Assembly: GCF_016722765.1 (NCBI RefSeq)
Contig: NZ_JAEQND010000009.1
Coordinates: 225,850 to 289,849, forward strand
Reading direction: 5' to 3'
Source: Ramlibacter alkalitolerans
GTDB taxonomy: Bacteria > Pseudomonadota > Gammaproteobacteria > Burkholderiales > Burkholderiaceae_C
DNA length: 64,000 nucleotides
The position numbers were made by a program, and so were the translations under genes. A model generated the notes under the pieces. The model did not search any database, was not told where the DNA came from, and saw only the letters and a program-made list of their open reading frames with translations. Shown here in pieces: positions 26,571 through 35,870 of this stretch. Every line of letters begins with the position of its first letter. The stretch's first letter is position 1.

Positions 26571-27827
26571 TCAGCGCACGTCGAAGGTCGCCAGCTTGCG
26601 GGCCACCGGCACGTTCTTCAGCGTCGCATACACCGGCACGCCGTCCTTGTACTTCGGGTAGTCCTCGCCGCGGATCAGCGGCCGGAGATACCGCTTGCAA
26701 TCCTCGGTGATGCCGAAGCCGTCGGGCGTGATGTAGTGGCGCGGCATGTGCTTCTCGACGTTGGCGACTTCGCTGAGCGGCGCCACGCCGAAGCGGTAGC
26801 GGTAGGGCTTGTCGCTGATGCGCTCGATGGCGGGCATCACGGCGTTGTGTCCCTCCATGGCGAGCTTCACCGCGGCGGCCCCGGCCTCGTAGGCCTGCCG
26901 CGCGTCGGTGGTGGAGGCGATGTGGCGCGCGGCGCGCTGCAGGTAGTCGGCCACCGCCCAATGGAACTTGTGCCCCAGGGCCTGGCGGATCATGCGCGCC
27001 ACCACGGGCGCCGCGCCGCCGAGTTGCTCGTGGCCGAATGCGTCGCGCGGCCCCTGCTGCGCGAGGAAGCGCCCGTCCTCGTGCCGGGCGCCCTCCGAGA
27101 CGACGACGGTGCAGAAGCCGTGCCGCGCCACCCTTTCCTCCACCCGGGCCAGGAATTTCTGCTCGTCGAAGGGAACCTCGGGGAACAGCACCACCACCGG
27201 CACGCCGTGGTCCTCGATCAGCCCGCCGGCGGCGGCGATCCAGCCGGCGTGGCGGCCCATCACTTCCAGCACGAACACCTTGGTCGAGGTGCGCGCCATG
27301 GAGCGCACGTCGAGCGACGCTTCCAGCGCCGAGACCGCCACGTACTTGGCCACCGAGCCGAAGCCCGGGCAGCAGTCGGTCAGCGGCAGGTCGTTGTCGA
27401 CCGTCTTGGGCACGTGGATTGCCTGGATCGGATAGTTCATCGCCTCGGCCAGCTGGCTCACCTTCAGGCAGGTATCGGCCGAGTCGCCGCCGCCGTTGTA
27501 GAAGAAGTAGCCGATGTCGTGCGCTTCGAAGACCTCGATCAGGCGCTGGTATTCGCGGCGGTGGCTCTCCAGCGACTTGAGCTTGTAGCGGCAGGAGCCG
27601 AAGGCGCCGCCGGGCGTGTTGCGCAGCAGCGCGATGGCGGCCGTCGATTCCTTGCTGGTGTCGATCAGGTCTTCGGTCAGCGCGCCTATGATGCCGTCGC
27701 GCCCCGCGTACACCTTGCCGATCTGGTTGCGGTAGGCGCGGGCGGTCTGGATGACGCCGGAGGCCGATGCGTTGATGACGGCGGTGACGCCGCCGGATTG
27801 CGCGTAGAAGGCGTTCTTGCGGGCCAT
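26571..27827 (-). CDS. pfp: 6-phosphofructokinase, probably pyrophosphate-dependent
   Basis: A 418-residue PfkA-superfamily protein. It has SGGVTAVINASASGVIQTAR at the N-terminus, IHVPKTVDNDLPLTDCCPGF (substrate/catalytic loop with TVDND), and EVMGRHAGWIAAAGGLIEDH. Its length and lack of an allosteric repeat suit the PPi-dependent group. The phosphoryl-donor loop reads NGGGDSADT, where ATP enzymes have GGDGS and most PPi enzymes GGDDS. The Asp/Gly position that discriminates donors is Asp-like after re-alignment, but the first Asp is replaced by Gly. Phosphorylates fructose 6-phosphate in glycolysis, reversibly if PPi-dependent. Confidence 0.88.
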   Translation of the reverse strand: MARKNAFYAQSGGVTAVINASASGVIQTARAYRNQIGKVYAGRDGIIGALTEDLIDTSKESTAAIALLRNTPGGAFGSCRYKLKSLESHRREYQRLIEVFEAHDIGYFFYNGGGDSADTCLKVSQLAEAMNYPIQAIHVPKTVDNDLPLTDCCPGFGSVAKYVAVSALEASLDVRSMARTSTKVFVLEVMGRHAGWIAAAGGLIEDHGVPVVVLFPEVPFDEQKFLARVEERVARHGFCTVVVSEGARHEDGRFLAQQGPRDAFGHEQLGGAAPVVARMIRQALGHKFHWAVADYLQRAARHIASTTDARQAYEAGAAAVKLAMEGHNAVMPAIERISDKPYRYRFGVAPLSEVANVEKHMPRHYITPDGFGITEDCKRYLRPLIRGEDYPKYKDGVPVYATLKNVPVARKLATFDVR

Positions 27828-27871
27828 GGGGCGTGATCATCGCGGCTTCCGGGCCGCAAAGGAAGCCCGCC

Positions 27872-29581
27872 CTACAGCTCAGCGCCTTCGACCAGGAAGC
27901 GCACGCGGCGCGCGCCCTGCCACTCGTCGGCCTCCAGCCGGAAGGCGATCTTCACCCGGGCCGGCAGCGGCTGGGTGTGGCCGAACCAGATCGCGTCGAC
28001 CGGCTGGCCCTGGTGGCGCAGCTTGAGCGACAGGTGCTTTTCGGCCACCAGCTTCTGCGACACCACCTCGACTTCCTCGCTGAAGACCGGCGGCGCGAAG
28101 CCCTGGCCCCAGACCTCGCCGTGCAGCGCGTCGACCAGGTCCGGCCGGCAGTATTCGCGCGCCAGCGGGCCGTCGGTGTGCAGGCGGCGCAGCAGCGTGG
28201 CGGCGTCCAGCCACTCCTGCGCGACCTGCGCCAGCGCCTGCTCGAAGACGTCGAGGTGCTCCTCGGCGATCGTGCAGCCCGCGGCCATCGCGTGGCCGCC
28301 GAAGCGCAGCAGCACGCCGGGATGCCGCTTGGCCACCAGGTCCAGCGCATCGCGCAGGTGGAAGCCCGGGATGGAACGCCCGGAGCCCTTGAGCTCGTGC
28401 TCGCGCCCCGGTGCCTGGCTGGCGGCGAACACGAAGGTCGGGCGGTGCAACTTGTCCTTGATGCGCGAGGCCACGATGCCGACCACGCCCTCGTGGAAAT
28501 CCGGATCGAACACGCAGATGGCCGGCGGCGGCTGCTCGCCTTCCTCGAACAGCGCCTCCGCCATGGCGATCGCCTGCTCGCGCATGTCGCCTTCGATCTC
28601 GCGCCGCTCGCGGTTGATGGTGTCCAGGGTGCGCGCCAGTTCGTCGGCGCGCGCGGCATCGTCGCTGAGCAGGCACTCGATGCCGATGGTCATGTCGGCC
28701 AGGCGCCCGGCTGCGTTGATGCGCGGCCCGAGGGCGAAGCCGAAGTCGAAGGTGGTGGCCGTCTGCGGCTTGCGCGAGGTCACCGCGAACAGGCTGGCCA
28801 GCCCGCAGGGCAGGGCGCCGGCGCGGATGCGGCGCAGGCCCTGCGCCACCAGCCGCCGATTGTTGGCATCGAGCTTCACCACGTCGGCGACCGTGCCCAG
28901 CGCTACCAGCGGCAGCAGGGCATCGAGCCGGGGCTGTTGCGACGCGTCGAAGGCGCCGCGCTCGCGCAGTTCCGCCCGCAGCGCCAGCAGCACGTAGAAC
29001 ATCACGCCGACGCCGGCGATGGACTTGCTCTCGAAGCCGCAGCCCGGCTGGTTGGGATTGACGATCAGTGCGCCCTCGGGCAGCACGGGGCCAGGGAGGT
29101 GGTGGTCGGTCACCAGCACCTGCAGGCCCAGTTCGCGCGCGGCGGCCACGCCGGCGATGCTGGCAATGCCGTTGTCCACGGTGAGCAGCAGGTCGGCGCC
29201 GGCGGCTTTCACGCGCTGCGCGATGGCCGGCGTGAGGCCGTAGCCATCGACCACGCGGTCGGGCACGAGGTAGCCCACGTCGCGGGCGCCGAGCAGGCGC
29301 AGGCCGCGCACGCCCACCGCGCAGGCGGTGGCGCCGTCGCAGTCGTAGTCGGCGACGATGCAGATGCGCCGGCCGGCCGCGATCGCATCGGCCAGCAGCA
29401 CGGCGGCCTGCGTCGCGCCCTTGAGTGTCTCGGGCGGCAGCAGCCGGCCCAGGCCGTTGTCCAGTTCTTCGCGGGCGAGCACGCCGCGCGCCGCATACAG
29501 GCGCGCCAGCAGCGGGTGGATGCCGGCCTGCTCCAGCGCCCAGGCGGCGCGCGGCGGCACGTCGCGGGTGACGATCTTCAC
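27872..29581 (-). CDS. recJ: Single-stranded-DNA-specific exonuclease RecJ
   Basis: A 569-residue 5'-3' ssDNA exonuclease for recombination and mismatch repair. The DHH-phosphoesterase motifs are visible: CIVADYDCDGATACAVGVR, LLTVDNGIAS, VLVTDHHLPG (the DHH motif), LVALGTVADVV, GPRINAAGRL and the DHHA1 region RFGGHAMAAGCTI. The GTG start at 29581 overlaps the stop of the upstream gene by four bases, indicating coupling. Confidence 0.95.
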   Translation of the reverse strand: MKIVTRDVPPRAAWALEQAGIHPLLARLYAARGVLAREELDNGLGRLLPPETLKGATQAAVLLADAIAAGRRICIVADYDCDGATACAVGVRGLRLLGARDVGYLVPDRVVDGYGLTPAIAQRVKAAGADLLLTVDNGIASIAGVAAARELGLQVLVTDHHLPGPVLPEGALIVNPNQPGCGFESKSIAGVGVMFYVLLALRAELRERGAFDASQQPRLDALLPLVALGTVADVVKLDANNRRLVAQGLRRIRAGALPCGLASLFAVTSRKPQTATTFDFGFALGPRINAAGRLADMTIGIECLLSDDAARADELARTLDTINRERREIEGDMREQAIAMAEALFEEGEQPPPAICVFDPDFHEGVVGIVASRIKDKLHRPTFVFAASQAPGREHELKGSGRSIPGFHLRDALDLVAKRHPGVLLRFGGHAMAAGCTIAEEHLDVFEQALAQVAQEWLDAATLLRRLHTDGPLAREYCRPDLVDALHGEVWGQGFAPPVFSEEVEVVSQKLVAEKHLSLKLRHQGQPVDAIWFGHTQPLPARVKIAFRLEADEWQGARRVRFLVEGAEL

Positions 29582-30540
29582 AGGCCCTCCATCAGGTCCG
29601 CGACCGTGGTGCTGCCGAACCAGCCGGCCATGCGGTGCCAGCGGCCTGCCGCCACCGAACTCCAGGTGCGCGCGCTGGCGTCGCCGCACAGCGTCAGGCG
29701 CACCGGCGTGCCGTGCTCCGCCTCGGCGAGCAGGCGCGGGCCGTCGCGGGCATCGAGCTGGCGCCAGGCTTCGGCCCAGGCGTGCCAGTCGTCGTGCAGG
29801 GCGGCGTCGCGCAGGTAGGGCGTGACCTGCAGCCCGTTCGCGGGCCGCGGCGGATGGCCCGGCGGCAGCGCGCCGGTGCCGCTGATCCAGAAGGAGTTGA
29901 CCGGCAGCAGCCCGCCGCGCTCGCGCTCGTCGTTCAGCGGCAGCGTGTAGAGGAGCATCTGCATTTCCTGCTGCAGCCGCCGCAGCGGGCCCGCGGCGGG
30001 GCCAGAGGGCATCCAGGCGTTGGCGATGCGCTGGCCGATGACGCGATCGAGCGATGCGCTCGGCAGGTTGCGGAACGCGTCGCCGCGGGCCAGCCAGCGC
30101 AGCGGCGCCTCGTACGCGAGCGTGATGCCGTCTTCGGCGAAGTACGGCTGCATGGCGGCGAGCAGCGCCTGCGAGTCGTCGCCATCGAGTTGCAGCGCCT
30201 GCGGGTGTCCCATGTCGATGTGGTCCTGGCCCACGCGCCAGTGCGCCGGCGTGATCCAGGCCCAGCCCTCGGTGCCGGCTTCGCCGCCGGACTGCAGCAC
30301 CTGCAGCGCCGCCAGCGGGATCAGCCCGTCCACCGGCTGCAGGCCGTGGGCGCGCGCCAGCACGCGCTCGTGCGGCAGCGACAGGCTGTGCGGATCGCCT
30401 TCGTCGGTGGCCTCCAGGACGAGGCGGCGCAGCAGCTTGCGGACATTGGGCAAGGCGAGGCCGCGCAGGGCCTCGCGGCAGGGCTCCGCCCGGCAGTGGG
30501 CGAAGGGAACGATCAAGTGGACTCCGTCTGACACAGCCAT
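29578..30540 (-). CDS. Conserved recJ-linked protein, phosphoglycerate-mutase-like by annotation tradition
   Basis: A 320-residue soluble protein of a family conserved beside recJ in Burkholderiales and, as I recall, often labelled phosphoglycerate mutase or COG4255. Visible blocks are HLIVPFAHCRAEPCREALRG, SLSLPHERVLARAHGL, WAWITPAHWRVGQDHIDMGH, MQPYFAEDGITLAYEAPLRW, RRLQQEMQMLLYTLPLNDER and VNSFWISGTGALP. I see no catalytic Ser/metal pattern of true cofactor-independent mutases, so the label is doubtful. Coupled to recJ by a four-base overlap. Confidence 0.7.
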   Translation of the reverse strand: MAVSDGVHLIVPFAHCRAEPCREALRGLALPNVRKLLRRLVLEATDEGDPHSLSLPHERVLARAHGLQPVDGLIPLAALQVLQSGGEAGTEGWAWITPAHWRVGQDHIDMGHPQALQLDGDDSQALLAAMQPYFAEDGITLAYEAPLRWLARGDAFRNLPSASLDRVIGQRIANAWMPSGPAAGPLRRLQQEMQMLLYTLPLNDERERGGLLPVNSFWISGTGALPPGHPPRPANGLQVTPYLRDAALHDDWHAWAEAWRQLDARDGPRLLAEAEHGTPVRLTLCGDASARTWSSVAAGRWHRMAGWFGSTTVADLMEGL

Positions 30541-30595
30541 ATTGTCGGGGATGCCACAATCCGGCCCGATGCTATATCTTGTCTGAAGGCGCGCC

Positions 30596-31852
30596 ATGGC
30601 GCTTCCCTATGAGCTCGTGCTGGGCTGGCGCTACACGCGCGCCGGCCGCGCCACGCGGCGCAACGGCTTCATCTCCTTCATCTCCGGGGTCTCCATGCTC
30701 GGGATCTCGCTCGGGGTGGCGGCGCTGATCATCGTGCTGTCGGTGATGAACGGCTTCCAGAAGGAAGTGCGTGACCGCATGCTCAGTGTGGTCTCGCACG
30801 TGGAGGTGTACGGCCCCGGCGGCGGCGTGCTACCGGACGTGAACCGCACGCTGGCGGAAGTGCGGCGCAACCCGGAGGTGATAGGCGCGGCGCCCTTCAT
30901 CGCCACGCAGTCGCTGATCGCGCGCGGCGAGGACATGCGCGGCGCCATCGTGCGCGGCATCGATCCCAAGCTGGAGTCTCAGGTCACGGACCTGGCGACC
31001 GCCACCACGCAGGGCACGCTCGACAAGCTGGTGCCCGGCCAGTTCGGCATCGTGCTGGGCGCGGAGCTGGCGCGCAACCTCGGCGTGCAGGCGGGCGATG
31101 CCGTCACGCTGATCGCCCCCGGCGGGCAGGTCACGCCGGCCGGCGTGGTGCCGCGCCTCAAGCAGATGACCGTGCTGGGCACCTTCGATTCCGGCCATTT
31201 CGAATACGACAGCGGGCTGGTGCTGCTGCACATCGAGGACGCCGAGCGCATCTTCCGCCTCGAGGGGCCGACGGGCGTGCGCCTGAAGCTGCGCGACCTC
31301 AATCGCGCCCGCGAGGTGGCGGCCGAACTTTCCAACTCGCTGAGCGGCGACTTCCTGGTGCGCGACTGGACGCGCCAGAACCGTACCTGGTTCGCGGCCG
31401 TGCAGCTGGAAAAGCGGATGATGTTCATCATCCTGACGCTGATCGTCGCCGTCGCGGCGTTCAACTTGGTGAGCACGCTGGTGATGACGGTGACCGACAA
31501 GCGCGCCGACATCGCGATCCTGCGCACGCTGGGCGCCAGCCCGGGCAGCATCATGGGGATCTTCGTGGTGCAGGGTGCCGCCGTGGGCGTGATCGGCACG
31601 ATGGCGGGGCTGCTGGTCGGCCTGCTGGTGGCCGCCAACATCGACGTGATCGTGCCGGCGCTCGAACACGCGCTCAACGCCAGCTTCCTGCCCAAGGACA
31701 TCTACCTGATCAGCCGCATGCCGAGCGATCCGCAGGCCAACGACATCGTGCCGATCGCACTGATCTCGCTGGTGCTGGCCTTCGTCGCCACGCTGTATCC
31801 GAGCTGGCGCGCCAGCCGCGTCAATCCGGCGGAGGCGCTGCGCTATGAATGA
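30596..31852 (+). CDS. lolC: Lipoprotein-releasing ABC transporter permease LolC/LolE
   Basis: A 418-residue inner-membrane protein that, with LolD, extracts lipoproteins for transfer to LolA. Four membrane segments are visible: [20 protein letters not shown] near residue 30, and three after residue 270 ([56 protein letters not shown]). A large periplasmic domain separates the first and second. The end [15 protein letters not shown] is the FtsX/LolE signature. It overlaps lolD by eight bases. Confidence 0.93.
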   Translation: MALPYELVLGWRYTRAGRATRRNGFISFISGVSMLGISLGVAALIIVLSVMNGFQKEVRDRMLSVVSHVEVYGPGGGVLPDVNRTLAEVRRNPEVIGAAPFIATQSLIARGEDMRGAIVRGIDPKLESQVTDLATATTQGTLDKLVPGQFGIVLGAELARNLGVQAGDAVTLIAPGGQVTPAGVVPRLKQMTVLGTFDSGHFEYDSGLVLLHIEDAERIFRLEGPTGVRLKLRDLNRAREVAAELSNSLSGDFLVRDWTRQNRTWFAAVQLEKRMMFIILTLIVAVAAFNLVSTLVMTVTDKRADIAILRTLGASPGSIMGIFVVQGAAVGVIGTMAGLLVGLLVAANIDVIVPALEHALNASFLPKDIYLISRMPSDPQANDIVPIALISLVLAFVATLYPSWRASRVNPAEALRYE

Positions 31853-32573
31853 CATCGCGATGCCGCAGGCCGCGCTGGCCGAAGTGCAGCCGCACTCGGG
31901 CGTCGTGCTGGCCTGCCAGGGCCTGACCAAGCGCTTCACCGAAGGCGGGCTGGATGTCGAGGTGCTCAAGGGCGTCGACCTCGAGGTGCACGCCGGCGAG
32001 ACGCTGGCGATCGTCGGCGCTTCGGGCTCGGGCAAGAGCACGCTGCTGCACGTGCTGGGCGGCCTGGACGCGCCCACCAGCGGCAAGGTGCAGCTGATGG
32101 GGCGGGAGCTGTCGACGCTGGATCCGGCGACGCAGGGCCGGATGCGCAACGAGCACCTGGGCTTCGTCTACCAGTTCCATCACCTGCTGCCGGAGTTCAG
32201 CGCGCTGGACAACGTCGGCATGCCGCTGCGCATCCGCCGGCTGCCGGTGGAACAGGTGCACCAGCAGGCCGCCGAGATGCTCAACGCCGTGGGCCTGAAG
32301 GAGCGCATGAAGCACCGCCCGGCCGAACTCTCCGGCGGCGAGCGCCAGCGGGTCGCGATCGCGCGGGCGCTGGTCGCGCATCCGGCCTGCGTGCTGGCCG
32401 ACGAGCCGACCGGCAACCTCGATCGCGGCACGGCCGACGTGGTGTTCGCGCTGATGCTGCGCCTGGCGCGCGAGCGCGGCACCGCTTTCGTGATGGTCAC
32501 GCACGACCAGGCGCTGGCGGCGCGTTGCGGGCGGATGCTGCGCTTGACCTTGGGTCGGCTCGGGGAAGCGTAA
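31845..32573 (+). CDS. lolD: Lipoprotein-releasing system ATP-binding protein LolD
   Basis: A 242-residue ABC ATPase: Walker [21 protein letters not shown], the Q-loop region [17 protein letters not shown] characteristic of LolD, signature [19 protein letters not shown], Walker [13 protein letters not shown] and the switch [10 protein letters not shown]. Overlap with lolC shows co-translation. Repeat B copy 1 follows 35 bases after its stop. Confidence 0.95.
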   Translation: MNDIAMPQAALAEVQPHSGVVLACQGLTKRFTEGGLDVEVLKGVDLEVHAGETLAIVGASGSGKSTLLHVLGGLDAPTSGKVQLMGRELSTLDPATQGRMRNEHLGFVYQFHHLLPEFSALDNVGMPLRIRRLPVEQVHQQAAEMLNAVGLKERMKHRPAELSGGERQRVAIARALVAHPACVLADEPTGNLDRGTADVVFALMLRLARERGTAFVMVTHDQALAARCGRMLRLTLGRLGEA

Positions 32574-32608
32574 GCTGGCCGGCCCGAACCGATCCGTCCG
32601 AGAGATTG

Positions 32609-32708
32609 AACGCAGAAGCCGCAAAAGTTACGCAAAAGCCGCAAAAGGGATCCACTTGGAAATGGATTTCCTTTTGCGGCTTTTGCGTACTTTTGCGGCT
32701 TCTGCGTT
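32609..32708. repeat. Repeat B copy 1, 100-bp near-perfect inverted repeat
   Basis: Left arm AACGCAGAAGCCGCAAAAGT then TACGCAAAAGCCGCAAAAGG pairs with the right arm, which reads CCTTTTGCGGCTTTTGCGTA then CTTTTGCGGCTTCTGCGTT. That is 39 of 40 bases with one bulge, around a 20-base loop. It lies between the convergent stops of lolD (32573) and the VWA gene (32739), where it could terminate both transcripts. Related copies are at 39671 and 46525. Confidence 0.88.
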
Positions 32709-32738
32709 AAGACGTGCTCAAACCCCGCGCGGTGCCAA

Positions 32739-33779
32739 TTACAGGATCCGGTTGAACCACACCAGCGACAGCCCCGCCGACAACAGCGCCAGGCAGGCCG
32801 CTGCCATGGCGAACAGCGCCGAGATCTCGGTTTCCTTCTTCTCCACCGTCAGCTTGGAGCTCAGCGCCTCGTAGACCTTGCGCAGGTCCTGGGCGGTGCC
32901 GGCATAGAAGTACTCGGCGGAGGTCTTGTTGGCGATCTGCTTGAGCGTGTCCTCGTCCAGCCGCACCCGCATCGACCAGCCCTCGAAGCCGATCGTCTCG
33001 CCATCCACCGTGCCGATGCCCACCGTGTAGACGCGCACGCCGCGTTCGGCCGCCATCTTGGCGGCATCCAGCGGGTCGACGCCGGTGGTGCGCTGGCCGT
33101 CGGTCAGCATGATGATCGCGGCGGAGGGATACGAGCCCGGCGCGATCGGCTGGAACTCCTTCTTCGGCTTCTTCTCGGTGTCGAGCGACAGGCCGCGCTG
33201 GCGCTCGCGGCCGCTCTGCATCGACTCGAGGTCGATGCCCTGGTCGGGGAACAGCGTGGCCAGCGAGATCACGATGGCATTGCCGGTGGCCGTGGCGCGC
33301 TGGAGCTGGAAACGGTCGATGGCCGTGACCAGGTCTTCGCGGTTGGTGGTGGGCAGCTGCGCCACCTGGGCCGAGCCGGCGAAGGCGACGATGCCGACCT
33401 TCACGGTACGCGGCAGCTCGTTGATGAAGGCCTTGGCGGCGTTCTGCGCGGCGACCAGCCGGTTCGGCTGGACGTCGGTGGCGCGCATGCTGCCCGACAC
33501 GTCCATGGCGAGGATGATGGTCTGCTGGTTGGACGGCAGCGTGACTACCGCCACCGGGCGCGCCGCCGCCAGCACCAGGGCAACCATGGACAGCAGGAAC
33601 AGCGCGGGCGGTATGTGCCGGCGCACCTGCTGGCCGCGCCCCATGGCCTCCTTCACGAAGGTGAGCGACGCATAGCGCACCGCCATCTTCTTCTTGCGCC
33701 GCATCAGCAGCACGTACAGGCCCACCAGCAGCGGCAGGGCGAGCAGCAGCCAGAGGTTCTGGGGCCAGAGGAATTGCAT
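32739..33779 (-). CDS. VWA-domain membrane protein (BatA/BatB-like)
   Basis: A 346-residue protein with two N-terminal membrane segments (LWLLLALPLLVGLYVLLM; PPALFLLSMVALVLAAARPV), a von Willebrand A domain with an intact MIDAS metal site (ILAMDVSGSMRATD, then Thr/Asp positions in TNREDLVTAI and IIMLTDGQRTTG), and a C-terminal membrane helix (ALFAMAAACLALLSAGLSLV). It is third in the moxR-DUF58-VWA operon, which is thought to act in envelope stress or complex assembly. Confidence 0.9.
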   Translation of the reverse strand: MQFLWPQNLWLLLALPLLVGLYVLLMRRKKKMAVRYASLTFVKEAMGRGQQVRRHIPPALFLLSMVALVLAAARPVAVVTLPSNQQTIILAMDVSGSMRATDVQPNRLVAAQNAAKAFINELPRTVKVGIVAFAGSAQVAQLPTTNREDLVTAIDRFQLQRATATGNAIVISLATLFPDQGIDLESMQSGRERQRGLSLDTEKKPKKEFQPIAPGSYPSAAIIMLTDGQRTTGVDPLDAAKMAAERGVRVYTVGIGTVDGETIGFEGWSMRVRLDEDTLKQIANKTSAEYFYAGTAQDLRKVYEALSSKLTVEKKETEISALFAMAAACLALLSAGLSLVWFNRIL

Positions 33780-33795
33780 GGCGGATCTCCGGGAT

Positions 33796-34785
33796 TCAGG
33801 CGACGCGCTTCAGGTGCGCGGGCAGGCTGCCAGCCGCCAGCTGGCTGCGGCGCTTGCGCATTTCGATGAAGCGCACGATGGCGTCGACCAGGTCGGCGTC
33901 CGTGGACAGTTCGAGCGCGTCCACGCTGCTGCGCGTGAGCGCGTCGCGCAGCTCCGACTCGCGCTGCGCGGCGATGCGGGCGAAGCGCTTGCGAAAGCCC
34001 GCGTCGTGCGTGTCCACCACCACCTGCTCGCCGGTCTCGGCGTCGCGCAGGGTGAGCAGGCCGAGGTCGGGCAGGTCCAGCTCCAGTGGATCGAGCACGC
34101 GCACCGCGACCACCTCGTGGCGCTGGGCGAGCTGGGCCAGCGGCTGTTCCCACCCCGGCTCGCTGATGAAGTCCGACACCACGTAGACCGTCGAGCGGCG
34201 CTTGATCAGGCTGGCGGCGGAGCCCAGCAGGTCCTTCAGGCGCGTGACCTGGCCTTCGACGTGGGGCGGCCGGTCCAGCATCTTGTGCAGCAGGTGCAAC
34301 ACGTGGCGGCGGCCGCTGCGGGTGGGGATCACCGTGTCGACCCCGCTGCCATAGAGCATGGCGCCGACGCGGTTGCCGTGGCGCGTGAGCAGGCGTGCCA
34401 GCACGGCGACGAACTCGGCGGAGACGTTGTGCTTGCGCAGTTCGCTGGAGCCGAAGTCGACCGAGGGGCTCAGGTCCATCAGGAACCAGGCCGACATCTC
34501 GCGGTCTTCGGTGAACACGCGCACGTAGGGCGACTGCATGCGCGCGGTGACGTTCCAGTCGATGTGGCGGACGTCGTCGTAGACCTGGTATTCGCGCAGG
34601 TCGGCCAGGTCGAGCCCGCTGCCGCGCAGCAGCGTGCGGTAGTCGCCCTGCAGCAGGCCATCGAGCCGGCGGATCACCTTCCACTCGAGGCGGCGCAGCA
34701 CGTGCTCCGCGTGGTGCGCGGCCGTCGCCAGCGGCGCCGGCGCCTCGGGTGCGGCCTCGCGGCCCTTACGCCACCAGCTTTTCAT
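33796..34785 (-). CDS. DUF58-domain protein of the MoxR operon
   Basis: A 329-residue cytoplasmic protein with the DUF58 signature GDYRTLLRGSGLDLADLREY followed by QVYDDVRHIDWNVTARM, and a degenerate VWA-like fold after it (AWFLMDLSPSVDFGSS). It overlaps the end of moxR by 20 bases and is followed 16 bases later by the VWA gene. It probably works with MoxR as an adaptor, as in other moxR operons. Confidence 0.92.
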   Translation of the reverse strand: MKSWWRKGREAAPEAPAPLATAAHHAEHVLRRLEWKVIRRLDGLLQGDYRTLLRGSGLDLADLREYQVYDDVRHIDWNVTARMQSPYVRVFTEDREMSAWFLMDLSPSVDFGSSELRKHNVSAEFVAVLARLLTRHGNRVGAMLYGSGVDTVIPTRSGRRHVLHLLHKMLDRPPHVEGQVTRLKDLLGSAASLIKRRSTVYVVSDFISEPGWEQPLAQLAQRHEVVAVRVLDPLELDLPDLGLLTLRDAETGEQVVVDTHDAGFRKRFARIAAQRESELRDALTRSSVDALELSTDADLVDAIVRFIEMRKRRSQLAAGSLPAHLKRVA

Positions 34786-35773
34786 GTTCCAGCGGCTTGG
34801 CCGGCGGGGGGATCTTGGCCATGATCTTCTGCACCACGGCGTCGGAGCTCAGGCCCTCGGACAGCGCCTCGTACGAGAGCACGACGCGGTGGCGCAGCAC
34901 GTCGGGCACGAGGTCGACCATGTCTTCCGGCAGGGCATAGCCGCGGCCGCGCAGCATGGCGAGCGCGCGGGCGCCTTCGGTGAGGTTGATGGTCGCGCGC
35001 GGGCTGGCGCCATAGGTGATGAAGCGCGACAGCTCCTTGAGGCCGTGGCGCTCCGGCGTGCGCGTGGCCGAGACGAGCTTGACGGCGTACTGCACCAGCG
35101 AGGGATCGACGTAGACCTGGCGGCACTCGCGCTGCAACTGCGCGAGCTGCTCGGTCGTGGCGACGGGCGTGACGTCCACCGAGGGACCGGTGACGCGCTG
35201 CACGATGACGAATTCCTCTTCGTCGGTGGGGTAGTCCACCAGCACCTTCATCATGAAGCGGTCGACCTGGGCCTCGGGCAGCGGGTAGGTGCCCTCGGTC
35301 TCGATCGGGTTCTGCGTCGCCATCACGAGGAAGGGGTTGGGCACCTTGTGCGACTCGCCGGCGATCGTGACCTGGCGTTCCTGCATCACCTCGAGCAGCG
35401 CGCTCTGCACCTTGGCCGGCGCGCGGTTGATTTCGTCGGCCAGAAGCAGGTTGGCGAACACCGGGCCCAGGGAGGTGGCGAACTCGCTGGTCTTCTGGTT
35501 GTAGACGCGGGTGCCCACGAGGTCGGCCGGCACCAGGTCGGGCGTGAACTGGATCCGCTTGAACTGGCCGCGCATGGTGTTGGCCAGCGTCTTCACGGTC
35601 AGCGTCTTGGCCAGGCCCGGCACGCCTTCGACCAGCAGGTGCCCCTGCGCCAGCATGGCGACCATCACGCGTTCGAGGAACCTGTCCTGCCCGACGACGA
35701 CGCGCTTGACCTCGTACAGGATCTGTTCCATCAGTTGCGCGGTGGCGCTGTCGGTGCGTGAAAGTTCGGTCAT
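34766..35773 (-). CDS. moxR: MoxR-family AAA+ ATPase
   Basis: A 335-residue AAA+ chaperone-like ATPase. It has Walker A GHLLVEGVPGLAKTLTVKTL, Walker B NLLLADEINRAPAKVQSALL, the MoxR-specific EVMQERQVTIAGES and MATQNPIETEGTYPLPEAQV, and the C-terminal lid YGASPRATINLTEGARALAM. First gene of the operon with DUF58 and VWA partners. A tandem 8-bp repeat lies 18 bases upstream of its start. Confidence 0.95.
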   Translation of the reverse strand: MTELSRTDSATAQLMEQILYEVKRVVVGQDRFLERVMVAMLAQGHLLVEGVPGLAKTLTVKTLANTMRGQFKRIQFTPDLVPADLVGTRVYNQKTSEFATSLGPVFANLLLADEINRAPAKVQSALLEVMQERQVTIAGESHKVPNPFLVMATQNPIETEGTYPLPEAQVDRFMMKVLVDYPTDEEEFVIVQRVTGPSVDVTPVATTEQLAQLQRECRQVYVDPSLVQYAVKLVSATRTPERHGLKELSRFITYGASPRATINLTEGARALAMLRGRGYALPEDMVDLVPDVLRHRVVLSYEALSEGLSSDAVVQKIMAKIPPPAKPLEHEKLVA

Positions 35774-35791
35774 GCTGCTCCTGATCCTGGG

Positions 35792-35831
35792 GAATGACGA
35801 AATGACGGAATGACCCAATGACGGAATGACA
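35792..35831. repeat. Five tandem 8-bp units (consensus GAATGACG)
   Basis: The units are GAATGACG, AAATGACG, GAATGACC, CAATGACG and GAATGACA, exactly eight bases apart, directly upstream of moxR. The inverted sequence ATTTCGTCAT follows at 35844-35853. It is either a slipped fragment of a dispersed repeat ending in GGAATGAC, or an array of regulator sites. Confidence 0.75.
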
Positions 35832-35870
35832 GGACGGGGGTGCATTTCGTCATGGCGTTGATGCCCTTCC

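Noticed and set aside
32609..32708. Repeat B taken as a CRISPR or as coding (peptides such as AEAAKVTQKPQKG)
   Set aside because: It is a single palindrome, not evenly spaced repeats with spacers, and the peptide appears in shadows at each copy because the hairpin DNA is the same.
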